A stretch of 64,000 nt of DNA, taken from positions 46,141 to 110,140 of the forward strand of contig JADKJZ010000007.1 of the NCBI GenBank assembly GCA_016720805.1, in the 5' to 3' direction. Of the stretch, positions 7,095 through 15,564 are shown piece after piece. The position numbers were made by a program, and so were the translations under genes. Within the stretch, counting starts at the first letter, position 1; each line of letters opens with the position of its first letter. The notes under the pieces are model-generated. The model saw only the letters and a list, made by a program, of their open reading frames with translations. It was not told the origin of the DNA and made no database searches. The stretch comes from Gemmatimonadota bacterium (GTDB lineage Bacteria > Gemmatimonadota > Gemmatimonadetes > Gemmatimonadales > GWC2-71-9).

Positions 7095-9731
7095 CTACTG
7101 CACCATCAGGTTCCGGGCCGGATCGACCGTGGCCGCACGATAGGCCGGGACGAGCACCGCGGCCAGGGCCACGAGGAGCAGCAGCACGCCGCAACTGACG
7201 AAGGCTCGCAGGTCGATCGGTGCCACGTCGACCAGCAATGACTGCATCACCCGGGTGAGCATCGCCGCGCCGACCAGCCCGACGAGCGCCCCGGGAATCA
7301 CGATGCGCGCTGCCCACCGCAACACCAAGGTCACCACCTGGCCACGCGTCGCTCCCAATGCCGCGCGCACCGCGAGTTCCCGCGTCCGCTGCGCCACCGC
7401 ATGCACCAGCACGCCGTAGATGCCCAATGCCGCCAGCAGCAAGGCCATGCTGGCGAAGCCCGTCAGCAACGTGAGCGTCAACAGTCGCGGCGCAAGCTGC
7501 CCCTCGAGCCGTGCCTGCATCGTCCCCAGGTCCGCGGGCACCTGTGGGTCGATCGCCCGGAGTCTGTCCTGCACCGCGGCAATGAGTTCCGGTGACGCCG
7601 TGGTCGCCCGCGCCACGAGGGTCATGCTCTGCGTCCATACCGGAAGCTGCCGCGCCGCCGTATACATCTCCGGCAGAACCTCGGCCTCAGGGCCCCACTG
7701 ACGAACGTCCCCGACCACTCCCACGATCGTGACCCACGGCGCGGGGGTTCCGTCACGCTGGAACTCCATGCTGGACGCCCGGACCCGCTTGCCCAGCGGA
7801 CTCTCGGCACCCCAGTAGCGACGGGCCATCGCCGCGTTGATGACGGCGACGCGTTCGCTGCCGGGGCGATCGGCGGCCGAGAGCCGACGCCCCGCGAGCA
7901 GCGGCACGTTCATCGTCTCGAGGTAGCCATCCGTGATCGCGCGGTAGCCGGCACCGGCACCCGGCTCATCCCGACCCTCGATCTCCACGAACGAGCTCCC
8001 TGCCATCCCCAGAGGAATCCAGTTCGCAGCGCCCGCCGCCGCGACGCCGGGAATCGTGGCAATCGCCTCCCTCGCCTGATCCCAGTAGGCCATGCGCCGC
8101 TCCGGCATGGTGTCGTACCGAGTCCCGGAGAGGGTCACTTCCGCCGTGACCACGCCGCGATCGAAACCGAGGTCGCGTTCGAGCAGCGTCCGGAACGAAC
8201 GGATGAGGAGCCCCGCCCCGATCAGCAGCAGCAGCGCAAGCGCGACCTCACCGCCAACCAGGAGCCCGCCCGCGAGGCCTCGACCGCTTCGCGTCGCGGT
8301 GCGTCCCCCCGCCGCCAACAACTGGTGGAGGGACGTCCGCGATCCAACCAGCGCCGGGACGATACCCGCCACCACGCCAACCACCACCGAGAGCGCGACG
8401 GCAAACGCGACGACCCCGACGTCGAGCCGCACCTCGCCGCTGCGCGGGATCTGTGCGCCCCATGCTGCGAGCACGGCGCGAAGGCCCAGCATCGCCAGGC
8501 CGATACCGACGACGCCACCAGCAAGGGCAAGCAGAAGATGCTCGATCAACAGCTGCTGGATCAGCCGGCCACGCCCGGCGCCGATCGAAGCGCGGATCGC
8601 CATTTCGACGCTGCGTGCTGCCCCTCTGCCCAGGGTGGCCGTGGCCACATTGGCGCAGACTATCAGGAGCAACAGCGCGACGGCGCCCATCAAGAGCCGG
8701 AGGTAGACTGCCGAGTCACCGATGATGACGTCGTGCAGCGGCGTCACGCCGACCGCGTAGGAATAGAGGGCCTGCGGGTCGGTCGCACGGATCCCCGCAG
8801 CGATTCGGCTGAGATCGGCCGCCGCCGCCGTCGGCCCCACCCCGGGGGCGAGTCGCGCGATCGCGATGAAGTTGATGTTCGTGCGTGCGCCCTCGCCACG
8901 AAAGGTCCGAGGGATCCACAGCTCGGTGCCTTCCGGGTAGACATCGCTGTTGGCGACCACCCCGACGATGGTCAGCGGGCGAGACTCCACGCGGACGACC
9001 ATGCCGAGCGCGGGATCTGCGCTGAACTGGCGACGCCAGACCGCTTCGCTGACCACGGCCACCGGTGCGCCCCCTGCCACCTCGTCGGCGGTCACACCGC
9101 GACCGGCGATGAAGCGAGTCCCCAGCACCCGGAAGAAGTCGGCGGAGACCGAGGTCGCCGTCACGCGAACTGACTGATCCCCGTTCGCGAGGCTCAGCCG
9201 GGCGCCGCGGCTGTGGAGCGCGGTCGTCTCGAGACTTCGATTCTCGCGCTGCCAGTCGGTCCAGTCTGCCGCGGACACCGCGTCAATCTGCTGACCCAAC
9301 GAGTCCTGGCCCGTCAGGACCACCAATCGGCTCGGCGCCGGGAATGGCAACGGCCGGAGGAGGATGCGTTCGACCAGTGTGAACATCATGGTCGCGACGC
9401 CGATGCCGAGCGCCAGGGTCGCGATGGCAAGGAGCGCGAAGCCCCGCGCACGCCGCCACTGCCGCACGGCGCCACGGAGGTCGCTCGCCAGGGCGCCGAA
9501 CCAATCTCGCGATTCGAGGGAGCGGTGCCGATCGCGCGCGGCACGATGGAGCCGACGCCGCGCGTCCGCGAAGTCGCCGAACCGCTCCTGGGCATCGCGC
9601 GTTGCCTCCTCGAGCGACATGCCCGAGTGCATCAGGGCGTCAACCCGGAGTTGCAGGTGCGCCTCGAGCTCCTGGTCCATTTCGATCTCGGCGCGCGGGC
9701 GCAGCCGGAAGAATCGACGATAGTCGGCCAT
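7095..9731 (-). CDS. ADOP-type ABC transporter permease (FtsX/MacB-like)
   Basis: An 878-residue permease of the Acidobacteria-duplicated-orphan-permease type, with two tandem MacB/FtsX units. The order is: a cytoplasmic permease-prefix domain (MDQELEAHLQLRVDALMHSG, then AQERFGDFADARRRLHR); a first membrane helix with the hallmark LALGIGVATMMFTLVERIL; a periplasmic MacB domain; three helices (LLLLIVCANVATATLGRGAA); a second periplasmic domain; and three C-terminal helices (AVAQRTRELAVRAALGATRG). No ATPase is encoded beside it, as is usual for ADOPs. ATG at 9731 has GAGGAGG upstream and begins 12 bases after the padR gene, forming a two-gene operon. The cargo is unknown; macrolide or lipoprotein export is known only for distant MacB and LolCDE relatives. 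Confidence 0.9.
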   Translation of the reverse strand: MADYRRFFRLRPRAEIEMDQELEAHLQLRVDALMHSGMSLEEATRDAQERFGDFADARRRLHRAARDRHRSLESRDWFGALASDLRGAVRQWRRARGFALLAIATLALGIGVATMMFTLVERILLRPLPFPAPSRLVVLTGQDSLGQQIDAVSAADWTDWQRENRSLETTALHSRGARLSLANGDQSVRVTATSVSADFFRVLGTRFIAGRGVTADEVAGGAPVAVVSEAVWRRQFSADPALGMVVRVESRPLTIVGVVANSDVYPEGTELWIPRTFRGEGARTNINFIAIARLAPGVGPTAAAADLSRIAAGIRATDPQALYSYAVGVTPLHDVIIGDSAVYLRLLMGAVALLLLIVCANVATATLGRGAARSVEMAIRASIGAGRGRLIQQLLIEHLLLALAGGVVGIGLAMLGLRAVLAAWGAQIPRSGEVRLDVGVVAFAVALSVVVGVVAGIVPALVGSRTSLHQLLAAGGRTATRSGRGLAGGLLVGGEVALALLLLIGAGLLIRSFRTLLERDLGFDRGVVTAEVTLSGTRYDTMPERRMAYWDQAREAIATIPGVAAAGAANWIPLGMAGSSFVEIEGRDEPGAGAGYRAITDGYLETMNVPLLAGRRLSAADRPGSERVAVINAAMARRYWGAESPLGKRVRASSMEFQRDGTPAPWVTIVGVVGDVRQWGPEAEVLPEMYTAARQLPVWTQSMTLVARATTASPELIAAVQDRLRAIDPQVPADLGTMQARLEGQLAPRLLTLTLLTGFASMALLLAALGIYGVLVHAVAQRTRELAVRAALGATRGQVVTLVLRWAARIVIPGALVGLVGAAMLTRVMQSLLVDVAPIDLRAFVSCGVLLLLVALAAVLVPAYRAATVDPARNLMVQ

Positions 9732-9742
9732 CCGGATCCTCC

Positions 9743-10096
9743 TCAGGCCAGTCGGCTGGTGAGCGAGAGGATCGACGTCACCGAGCGCGTGTAGCGCAGC
9801 CAGGTCTCCGTCTCGGCGCGCAGGTGCGCCCGCCCCGTGCGCGTGATGGAGTAGTACCGCGCGCGACGGTTGTTTTCCGTCGTTCCCCATTCCGCCGTCA
9901 GCCAGCCGCGTCCCTCCATCCGCTGGAGCGACTGGTACAGCGCGCTGTCGTCGATGGTGATCTCCTGCCCCGACTGTTGCTCGAGCCACGACGACACGCC
10001 GTAGCCGTGCATCGGTCCGAAGGACAGCGCCTTCAGGATCAGGAAATCGAGCGTCCCCTTGAGCAGCGGCAGGACTGGCTCGGCAAGCTTCGACAT
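9743..10096 (-). CDS. PadR-family transcriptional regulator
   Basis: A 117-residue winged-helix repressor. It shows the PadR core LLKGTLDFLILKALSFGPMH followed by GYGVSSWLEQ, the recognition part DDSALYQSLQRMEGRGWLTA, and the wing NNRRARYYSITRTGRAHL. PadR proteins release DNA when a small ligand binds and often control neighbouring transporters. It directly precedes the ADOP permease gene on the same strand. GGGGAGAG lies before the chosen ATG. An imperfect inverted repeat overlapping its ribosome site suggests autorepression. Confidence 0.88.
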   Translation of the reverse strand: MSKLAEPVLPLLKGTLDFLILKALSFGPMHGYGVSSWLEQQSGQEITIDDSALYQSLQRMEGRGWLTAEWGTTENNRRARYYSITRTGRAHLRAETETWLRYTRSVTSILSLTSRLA

Positions 10097-10132
10097 GGTA
10101 CTCTCCCCGTATGTGCTAAGGTGAGAGATACC
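10097..10132. promoter_or_regulatory. Candidate PadR operator (imperfect inverted repeat)
   Basis: Immediately upstream of the minus-strand padR start, GGTACTCTCCCC is followed after about ten bases by GGTGAGAGATACC. The arms pair as GGTA-CTCTC with GAGAG-A-TACC, with one bulged base. The left arm contains the ribosome site, so binding would block both transcription and translation. Operator function is inferred from position and symmetry only. Confidence 0.4.
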
Positions 10133-10297
10133 GGCGGGAATGCGCACCCGTCAAGGGTGGATTCGGCCCGCCGTCCCCGTGCCGCTCGTGGGACCCGCTT
10201 TCCCACTTTCGGACACGACCGCGTGGGCCGGCCCGTCGCATCGACCCGATGTGGCGCGGTGACAACGAGTTAGCCACGGCGCCCGCGGCATCTGTTT

Positions 10298-10312
10298 CGG
10301 CACAGTTCTTTC
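10298..10312 (+). promoter_or_regulatory. Possible sigma-54 promoter for the efflux operon
   Basis: CGGCAC, five bases, then TTTC resembles the sigma-54 -24/-12 pattern (TGGCAC-N5-TTGC) with the GG and C elements at the right distance but T in place of the conserved -12 region G. It lies about 65 bases before the membrane-fusion-protein start. The same cluster encodes an NtrC-type activator, which is why I mention it. The mismatch at an invariant base keeps confidence low. Confidence 0.3.
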
Positions 10313-10376
10313 CTATACCGCAGTCCACTCGCCGGGATACCGCCGGCACCGCACCTCCTCTGCCCAGGACACTGAC

Positions 10377-11621
10377 GTGGACGTCGCCCGCGCCAAGCAG
10401 CCGAATACCACTCGACGCAACCGACTCATCGGCGGCGGCGTCATTGTGCTCGCCCTGATCATCCTCGTGGCCCGGATGAAGCCCGCCGCCCCGACGGCAG
10501 AACGTCCCACGCTCTCGATCGATTCGGTCGTCTCCGGCGCCATGGTCCGCGAGGTGCGGTCGCCAGGATCGCTGGTTCCCGAACAGATCCGGTGGATCTC
10601 GGCCGTGGCCCCTGGCCGCGTCGAGAAGAAGCTCGTCCAGCCCGGCGAACGGGTCACCGCCGGAACGATCCTGATGGAGCTGAGCAATCCCGACGTCGAG
10701 ATCCAGTTGCTGCAGGCGGAACGCCAGCTCACCGATGCCCAGTCGCAGCTGGTCTCGCTGCAGGTCACCCTCGAGACCCAGCGCCTGACCCAGGCCGGCG
10801 TGGTCGCGCAGACGCGGGCGGCCTACCTCGATGCCGTCCGCAATGCCGAAGCCAGCAAGTCGCTCATCGACCAACAGCTGATTTCCGTCTTCGATGCCGC
10901 CAAGGCGAAGGAACTCGCCGAGGACCTGACCGAGCGTCTCGGACTGGAGCGGCAGCGCCTCGCGATCTTCACCGACAACATCCCGGCCCAATTGGCCGTG
11001 CAGCGGGAACAGGTCGCCCGCCTCAAGGCCGTGGTCGAGTTCCAACGCTCGCTCGCGGGGGCGATGACGGTCCGGGCAGGCGCGGACGGCGTGCTCCAGG
11101 AGCTGCCGCTGGAAGTCGGCCAGTTCGCGACCAGCGGGACCACGATCGCCAAGGTCGTCCAGCCGGAACGGCTCAAGGCGGTGCTGCGCGTCCAGGAGAA
11201 TCAGGCCCGGGACGTCGCCATCGGCCAGTCGGCGGTCATCGACACGCGCAACGGTTTGGTCCGTGGACGCGTCTCACGAATCGACCCCTCCTCCACCGGC
11301 GGGATGGTCTCGGTCGATGTCGCCCTCCTGGACTCGCTCCCCAAGGGCGCCCGACCGGACCTGAGCATCGACGGCACCATCGAGATCGAGCGGCTCGGCA
11401 AGGTGCTGCACGTGGGCCGACCGACCTATGGCCAGGCCAACGCCACCATCGGCCTGTTCAAGCTCTCGGCGGATGGCAACGAGGCGACGCGAGTCCAGGT
11501 CAAGCTCGGCCGCACCTCGGCCAACGCCGTGGAGATCGTGTCGGGACTGCAGGCCGGTGACCGGGTCATCCTGTCGGACATGTCGCGGTTCGACGCTGTC
11601 GATCGCGTGCGCGTGAAGTAA
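10377..11621 (+). CDS. Efflux periplasmic adaptor (membrane-fusion protein, HlyD/MacA-like)
   Basis: A 414-residue adaptor linking an inner-membrane pump to an outer-membrane channel. One N-terminal anchor helix (GGGVIVLALIILVARM) is followed by a lipoyl half-motif (AVAPGRVEKKLVQPGERVTA), a long alpha-hairpin of about 140 residues (QAERQLTDAQSQLVSLQVTL onward), the second lipoyl half (VRAGADGVLQELPLEVGQF), and a beta-barrel ending in SGLQAGDRVILSDMSRFD. The start is GTG at 10377 with AGGAC upstream. It is first in a plus-strand operon with two ATPases, a MacB-type permease and a two-component system, indicating a MacAB-like tripartite exporter under its own sensor. Confidence 0.88.
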   Translation: MDVARAKQPNTTRRNRLIGGGVIVLALIILVARMKPAAPTAERPTLSIDSVVSGAMVREVRSPGSLVPEQIRWISAVAPGRVEKKLVQPGERVTAGTILMELSNPDVEIQLLQAERQLTDAQSQLVSLQVTLETQRLTQAGVVAQTRAAYLDAVRNAEASKSLIDQQLISVFDAAKAKELAEDLTERLGLERQRLAIFTDNIPAQLAVQREQVARLKAVVEFQRSLAGAMTVRAGADGVLQELPLEVGQFATSGTTIAKVVQPERLKAVLRVQENQARDVAIGQSAVIDTRNGLVRGRVSRIDPSSTGGMVSVDVALLDSLPKGARPDLSIDGTIEIERLGKVLHVGRPTYGQANATIGLFKLSADGNEATRVQVKLGRTSANAVEIVSGLQAGDRVILSDMSRFDAVDRVRVK

Positions 11622-11674
11622 CCCTGATTGCCTGAACGCCGTTTCCTGGACCATCGTCTCACACCGGAGAGCCC

Positions 11675-12385
11675 ATGACGCCCCCTGCGCAACCCCTGAT
11701 TCGCCTGGATGGACTCCAGAAGGTCTTCTATACCGACGAGGTCGAGACTCACGCCCTCTCCGAGGTCCACCTCGAGGTCCAGCGCGGCGAGTATGTGGCC
11801 ATCTCGGGCCCATCGGGGTGTGGCAAGACGACGCTGCTGTCGTTGCTCGGGCTGCTCGACACGCCCACCGGCGGCGAATACTGGCTGGACGAGAAGCCGG
11901 TCGCCCAGCTCTCGCCGGCCGATCGGGCCCGGATCCGCAATCGCGAAATCGGCTTCATCTTCCAGGCGTTCAATCTCATCGGCGACCTCACCGTGTACGA
12001 GAACGTCGAGTTGCCGCTGACCTACCGCGGCATGGCACCGGCGGAACGGAAGGACCGCGTGATGTCGGCGCTCGAGCGCGTCGGGATGAGCCACCGCGTG
12101 CGGCACTATCCGGCCCAGCTCTCGGGCGGCCAGCAACAGCGCGTCGCGGTGGCGCGGGCGGTGGCCGGCGAGCCGCTGATCCTGCTGGCCGACGAACCCA
12201 CGGGCAACCTCGACTCGACCAACGGTGAGGCCGTGATGCAACTGCTCCAGGAACTCCATCGCGGCGGCGCGACCATCATCATGGTGACCCACGACGCGCG
12301 CTACGAGAAGCACGCGGATCGGTCGATCCACCTCTTCGATGGTCGGGTCGTCGGCGACCAGGCCCTCGCCCTCACCAACGCGTAG
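11675..12385 (+). CDS. ABC transporter ATP-binding protein (MacB/LolD-type)
   Basis: A 236-residue ATPase with all motifs intact: Walker A GPSGCGKTT, Q-loop FIFQAFNLIGDL, signature LSGGQQQRVAVARAV, Walker B LILLADEPTGNLD and the switch histidine in VTHDARYEKHADR. It belongs to the MacB/LolD/FtsE group, which pairs with permeases carrying a large periplasmic domain, here the gene starting 19 bases downstream. Between the adaptor and the permease, it would energise export of a hydrophobic or peptide substrate. Cytoplasmic and membrane-associated. Confidence 0.92.
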   Translation: MTPPAQPLIRLDGLQKVFYTDEVETHALSEVHLEVQRGEYVAISGPSGCGKTTLLSLLGLLDTPTGGEYWLDEKPVAQLSPADRARIRNREIGFIFQAFNLIGDLTVYENVELPLTYRGMAPAERKDRVMSALERVGMSHRVRHYPAQLSGGQQQRVAVARAVAGEPLILLADEPTGNLDSTNGEAVMQLLQELHRGGATIIMVTHDARYEKHADRSIHLFDGRVVGDQALALTNA

Positions 12386-12404
12386 CCGTCGGAGCACATC
12401 GACC

Positions 12405-14879
12405 ATGGGCCAGCTCGCGAACAACCTCCGCTACGCGGTGCGCACGCTGCGGCGCAGTCCTGGCTTCGCGCTGGTCGCCATTCTCACGCTCGGCCTCGGC
12501 ATCGGGGCGAACACGGCGATCTTCTCGGTGATCAACGCGGTGGTGTTGCGTCCGTTGCCATTCGATCAGCCCGAGCGTCTGGTGACGATGGCCCACTATT
12601 ACGCCTCGATCAACCTCGTTGCGGGTGTCTCCGCGCCCGGTGTCGTCGAGTACCAGAAGCAGACGAACACCTTCAGTGCCGTCTCCGCGGTCACGGGGTG
12701 GGCGCCCACGCTCACCGGCAATGGCGAGGCGACGCGCCTGCAGGCCCTTCGGGTCGTGGGGGAGTACTTCGCCACCTATGGTGTCCCGGCAGCACTCGGG
12801 CGGGGGCTCCGCGCGGACGAATCGGTGGCCGGCGCGGATCACGTCGTGGTGCTGAGCGATCAGTTCTGGCGGAGGGAACGGGGCGCCGATCCCGCGGTGG
12901 TCGGGCAGCACCTGCTCCTCAACGGCGAGAGTTACGAGATCGTCGGCGTCATGCCGCCCTCGTTCACCTCGATGCTGAACCGGACGATCGATCTCTGGGC
13001 GCCGCTGGTCCTCTCGCCCGGCGCACTCGCCGGCTCGTTCGGCAACGAATTCATGGGGCTGACCGCCCGGCTCAAGCCCGGGGTGGCGCTGGCCACCGCG
13101 CAAGCCGACATGCACGCCCTGGCGGCCCGCCTGAAGGCCGACCGGCCCGACGCGCTCTCGTCGGATTGGGACCTCGCGGTGGCACCACTCCGCGATCAGG
13201 TCACGTCCGCGGGAATGCGCCGCGCCATGCTGGTCCTGCTCGGCGCCGTGGGGCTGGTCCTCCTGATCGCCTGTGCCAACGTGGCCAATCTGCAACTGGC
13301 CCGTGCCGCGTCGCGGTCGCGCGAGATTGCCGTGCGCGTGGCACTCGGCGCCTCTCCGCGGGACCTGGTGGCCCAGCTCCTCACCGAGAGCATGGTGCTC
13401 GCGTTGGCGGGCGGCGTGGTCGGCGTGCTGATCGCGCTCTGGGGCGTCCCGGCGCTCATGTCGTTGAATCAGAGCAACCTCCCCCCTGCGGCCACGATCA
13501 GCCTCGATGCCCGCGTGCTGCTCTTTACCCTCGGACTCACGCTCCTCACCGGAGTCCTGTTCGGCTTGACCCCCGCGCTGAAGGCTTCGCGCACCGTGCT
13601 GCATGACGCCCTGAAGGAGGGTGGGCGCGGGGCCGCGGGCGACCGAAGCGGGCTCGCGTTGCGTCGCGGGCTGGTGATCGGCACCGTCGCCATCGCCCTG
13701 ACCCTGCTGGTTGGAGCCGGCCTGCTCGCGCGCTCCTTCCGTCACCTCCTCGAGGTAGATCCGGGATTCCGGCCGGACCATCTGCTCGCTTTCAACATCG
13801 CCCTCCCAACGGCGAAGTATCCCACCGACACCCTGCGGCTCGGCTTCTTCGAGCGCGCCACCGCCGGAGTCGCCGAGCTGCCGGGCGTCACCTCCGTCGG
13901 GGCAACGTCGGTGCTCCCGTTCACCAACAACGGCAGCACGTCGTCGTTCACCGTCGAGGGCCACGTGGTGCCGCCGAACGGCAGCGGACCCTGGGGTGAC
14001 TATCGGGTGGTGACGCCGCAGTACCTCGCCACCATCGGGGCGCCGCTGAAGGAAGGGCGATTCTTCACGGCGCAGGATCGCGTTGGCAGTCAGGAGGTGG
14101 TGATCGTCGACGAGGAACTGGCGGCCACCTTCTGGCCCGGCGCGAGCGCTCTCGGCAAGCGCATCAACTACGGCAATGTCTCCGCCGATGACCCGACGCC
14201 GCAGTGGCTGACCATCGTCGGCGTGGTGGGGCACACGATGCACGAGGGACTCGACGGACAGAAACGAGTGCAGGTGTATCGTCCGTTGGCGCAGGACGGT
14301 GGCGGCGCGATGGCGTTCGTCGTGCGAACCGTTGCCGATCCCCTCACCGCCGTGGCTGGTGTCCGCGAGACGCTGCGCGGCATTGATCCTGACGTGGCGA
14401 TTGCGAACGTCAACACCATGGAGGCGCTGGTCTCGAACACCACCGGGCCGCGCCGCTTCTCGATGGTCCTGCTCAGCGTCTTCTCCCTCCTGGCGGCGGG
14501 CCTCGCCGCCCTCGGCCTCTACGGCGTGATGGCCTACACGGTGGCCCAACGCACCAAGGAGCTCGGCGTGCGGCTGGCCCTCGGGGCCAGCCCGGGCGAC
14601 CTCCGCCAGATGGTGATGCGCCAGGGAATGCGGCTCGCACTCGCGGGCGTTGCCATCGGCCTGGTGGCCGCCTTCCTGATGACGATGCTGCTCCGCGCGA
14701 TGGATGCGGGGACCGCGCTGAGCGCGGCCGACCGATTGCTCTTCGGCGTCTCGCCGCAGGACCCCGTCACGTTTGTTGCCATTCCCCTGCTGCTGGTGGC
14801 CGTGGCGATGCTCGCCTCGTGGTTGCCGGCCCGCCGAGCGACCCGTCTCGACCCGGTCGAGGCCCTGCGTGGGGAATGA
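12405..14879 (+). CDS. ADOP/MacB-type ABC permease of the efflux operon
   Basis: An 824-residue permease with the duplicated MacB_PCD-FtsX layout. It starts directly at the first membrane unit (LRYAVRTLRRSPGFALVAIL, then GIGANTAIFSVINAVVLR) and lacks the cytoplasmic prefix domain found in the PadR-linked copies. Central helices include VLLIACANVANLQLARAASR; the C-terminal FtsX half contains YTVAQRTKELGVRLALGASP and ends WLPARRATRLDPVEALRGE. Unlike typical orphan ADOPs it is flanked by two ATPase genes and an adaptor, so partners are encoded in cis. ATG 12405 is chosen because it fits the family N-terminus. Confidence 0.9.
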   Translation: MGQLANNLRYAVRTLRRSPGFALVAILTLGLGIGANTAIFSVINAVVLRPLPFDQPERLVTMAHYYASINLVAGVSAPGVVEYQKQTNTFSAVSAVTGWAPTLTGNGEATRLQALRVVGEYFATYGVPAALGRGLRADESVAGADHVVVLSDQFWRRERGADPAVVGQHLLLNGESYEIVGVMPPSFTSMLNRTIDLWAPLVLSPGALAGSFGNEFMGLTARLKPGVALATAQADMHALAARLKADRPDALSSDWDLAVAPLRDQVTSAGMRRAMLVLLGAVGLVLLIACANVANLQLARAASRSREIAVRVALGASPRDLVAQLLTESMVLALAGGVVGVLIALWGVPALMSLNQSNLPPAATISLDARVLLFTLGLTLLTGVLFGLTPALKASRTVLHDALKEGGRGAAGDRSGLALRRGLVIGTVAIALTLLVGAGLLARSFRHLLEVDPGFRPDHLLAFNIALPTAKYPTDTLRLGFFERATAGVAELPGVTSVGATSVLPFTNNGSTSSFTVEGHVVPPNGSGPWGDYRVVTPQYLATIGAPLKEGRFFTAQDRVGSQEVVIVDEELAATFWPGASALGKRINYGNVSADDPTPQWLTIVGVVGHTMHEGLDGQKRVQVYRPLAQDGGGAMAFVVRTVADPLTAVAGVRETLRGIDPDVAIANVNTMEALVSNTTGPRRFSMVLLSVFSLLAAGLAALGLYGVMAYTVAQRTKELGVRLALGASPGDLRQMVMRQGMRLALAGVAIGLVAAFLMTMLLRAMDAGTALSAADRLLFGVSPQDPVTFVAIPLLLVAVAMLASWLPARRATRLDPVEALRGE

Positions 14880-14888
14880 GGTGACGCG

Positions 14889-15554
14889 ATGATCCGCCTT
14901 GTCGCCCTCGAGAAGTCGCTCCCGACGCGACCCTCCCCGACCTTCCTACTTCGGCAGCTGACCCTGTCGATCGCGGCCGGCGAATTTGTCAGCATCATGG
15001 GACCGTCCGGCGCCGGGAAGTCGACCTTGCTCTCCATCCTTGGCCTGCTCGATGGCGACTTCACTGGCGAGTACTGGCTCGGGGAACAACCGGTCCACGC
15101 CTTGTCACCGAAGGCTCGCGGCGTCCTGGCCCGCACCGCGATCGGGTTCGTCTTCCAGCAGTATCACCTGATCGACGACCTCACCGTCGCGGAGAACCTT
15201 GACGTCCCGCTCAGCTATCGGAACGTTCCGGCGAGGGAACGCCAGGCCATCGTGGCCGACACCTTGGACCGCTTCCAGATGGTGGGCAAGAAGGACCTCT
15301 ACCCATCGCAGCTCTCCGGCGGTCAGCAGCAATTGGTCGGGGTGGCGCGCGCCGTCATCGCCAAACCCAGGCTGCTGCTGGCCGACGAGCCGACCGGGAA
15401 CCTGCACTCCGAGCAGGGTCGCGACATCATGGCCCTCTTTCAGGCGCTCCACCGCGACGGCACGACGATCATCCAGGTGACGCACTCGGCGGAGAATGCT
15501 GCGTACGGCACCCGGGTCATTCGCCTGAAGGATGGCTGGCTGGCGACGGAGTAG
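14889..15554 (+). CDS. Second ABC ATPase of the efflux operon
   Basis: A 221-residue MacB/LolD-type ATPase. Walker A is GPSGAGKST, the Q-loop FVFQQYHLIDDL and Walker B LLLADEPTGNLHS. The signature reads LSGGQQQLVGVARAV, where the usual R after the last Q is L. The D-loop position has H in place of the common D (NLHS rather than NLDS), and the switch histidine is in VTHSAENAAYG. It begins nine bases after the permease. Why one permease needs two distinct ATPases is unclear: they may form a heterodimer, or one may serve the orphan ADOPs nearby. Confidence 0.9.
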   Translation: MIRLVALEKSLPTRPSPTFLLRQLTLSIAAGEFVSIMGPSGAGKSTLLSILGLLDGDFTGEYWLGEQPVHALSPKARGVLARTAIGFVFQQYHLIDDLTVAENLDVPLSYRNVPARERQAIVADTLDRFQMVGKKDLYPSQLSGGQQQLVGVARAVIAKPRLLLADEPTGNLHSEQGRDIMALFQALHRDGTTIIQVTHSAENAAYGTRVIRLKDGWLATE

Positions 15555-15564
15555 ATTCCCTCCC

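Noticed and set aside
12372..14549. A 725-codon open frame antisense to the ADOP permease, and similar long antisense frames (445-1959, 15517-17604, 24086-26212, 34093-35010 upstream part)
   Set aside because: Low-complexity Arg, Gly, His and Ala composition without domains, exactly mirroring well-supported genes. These are the usual shadows in GC-rich coding DNA.
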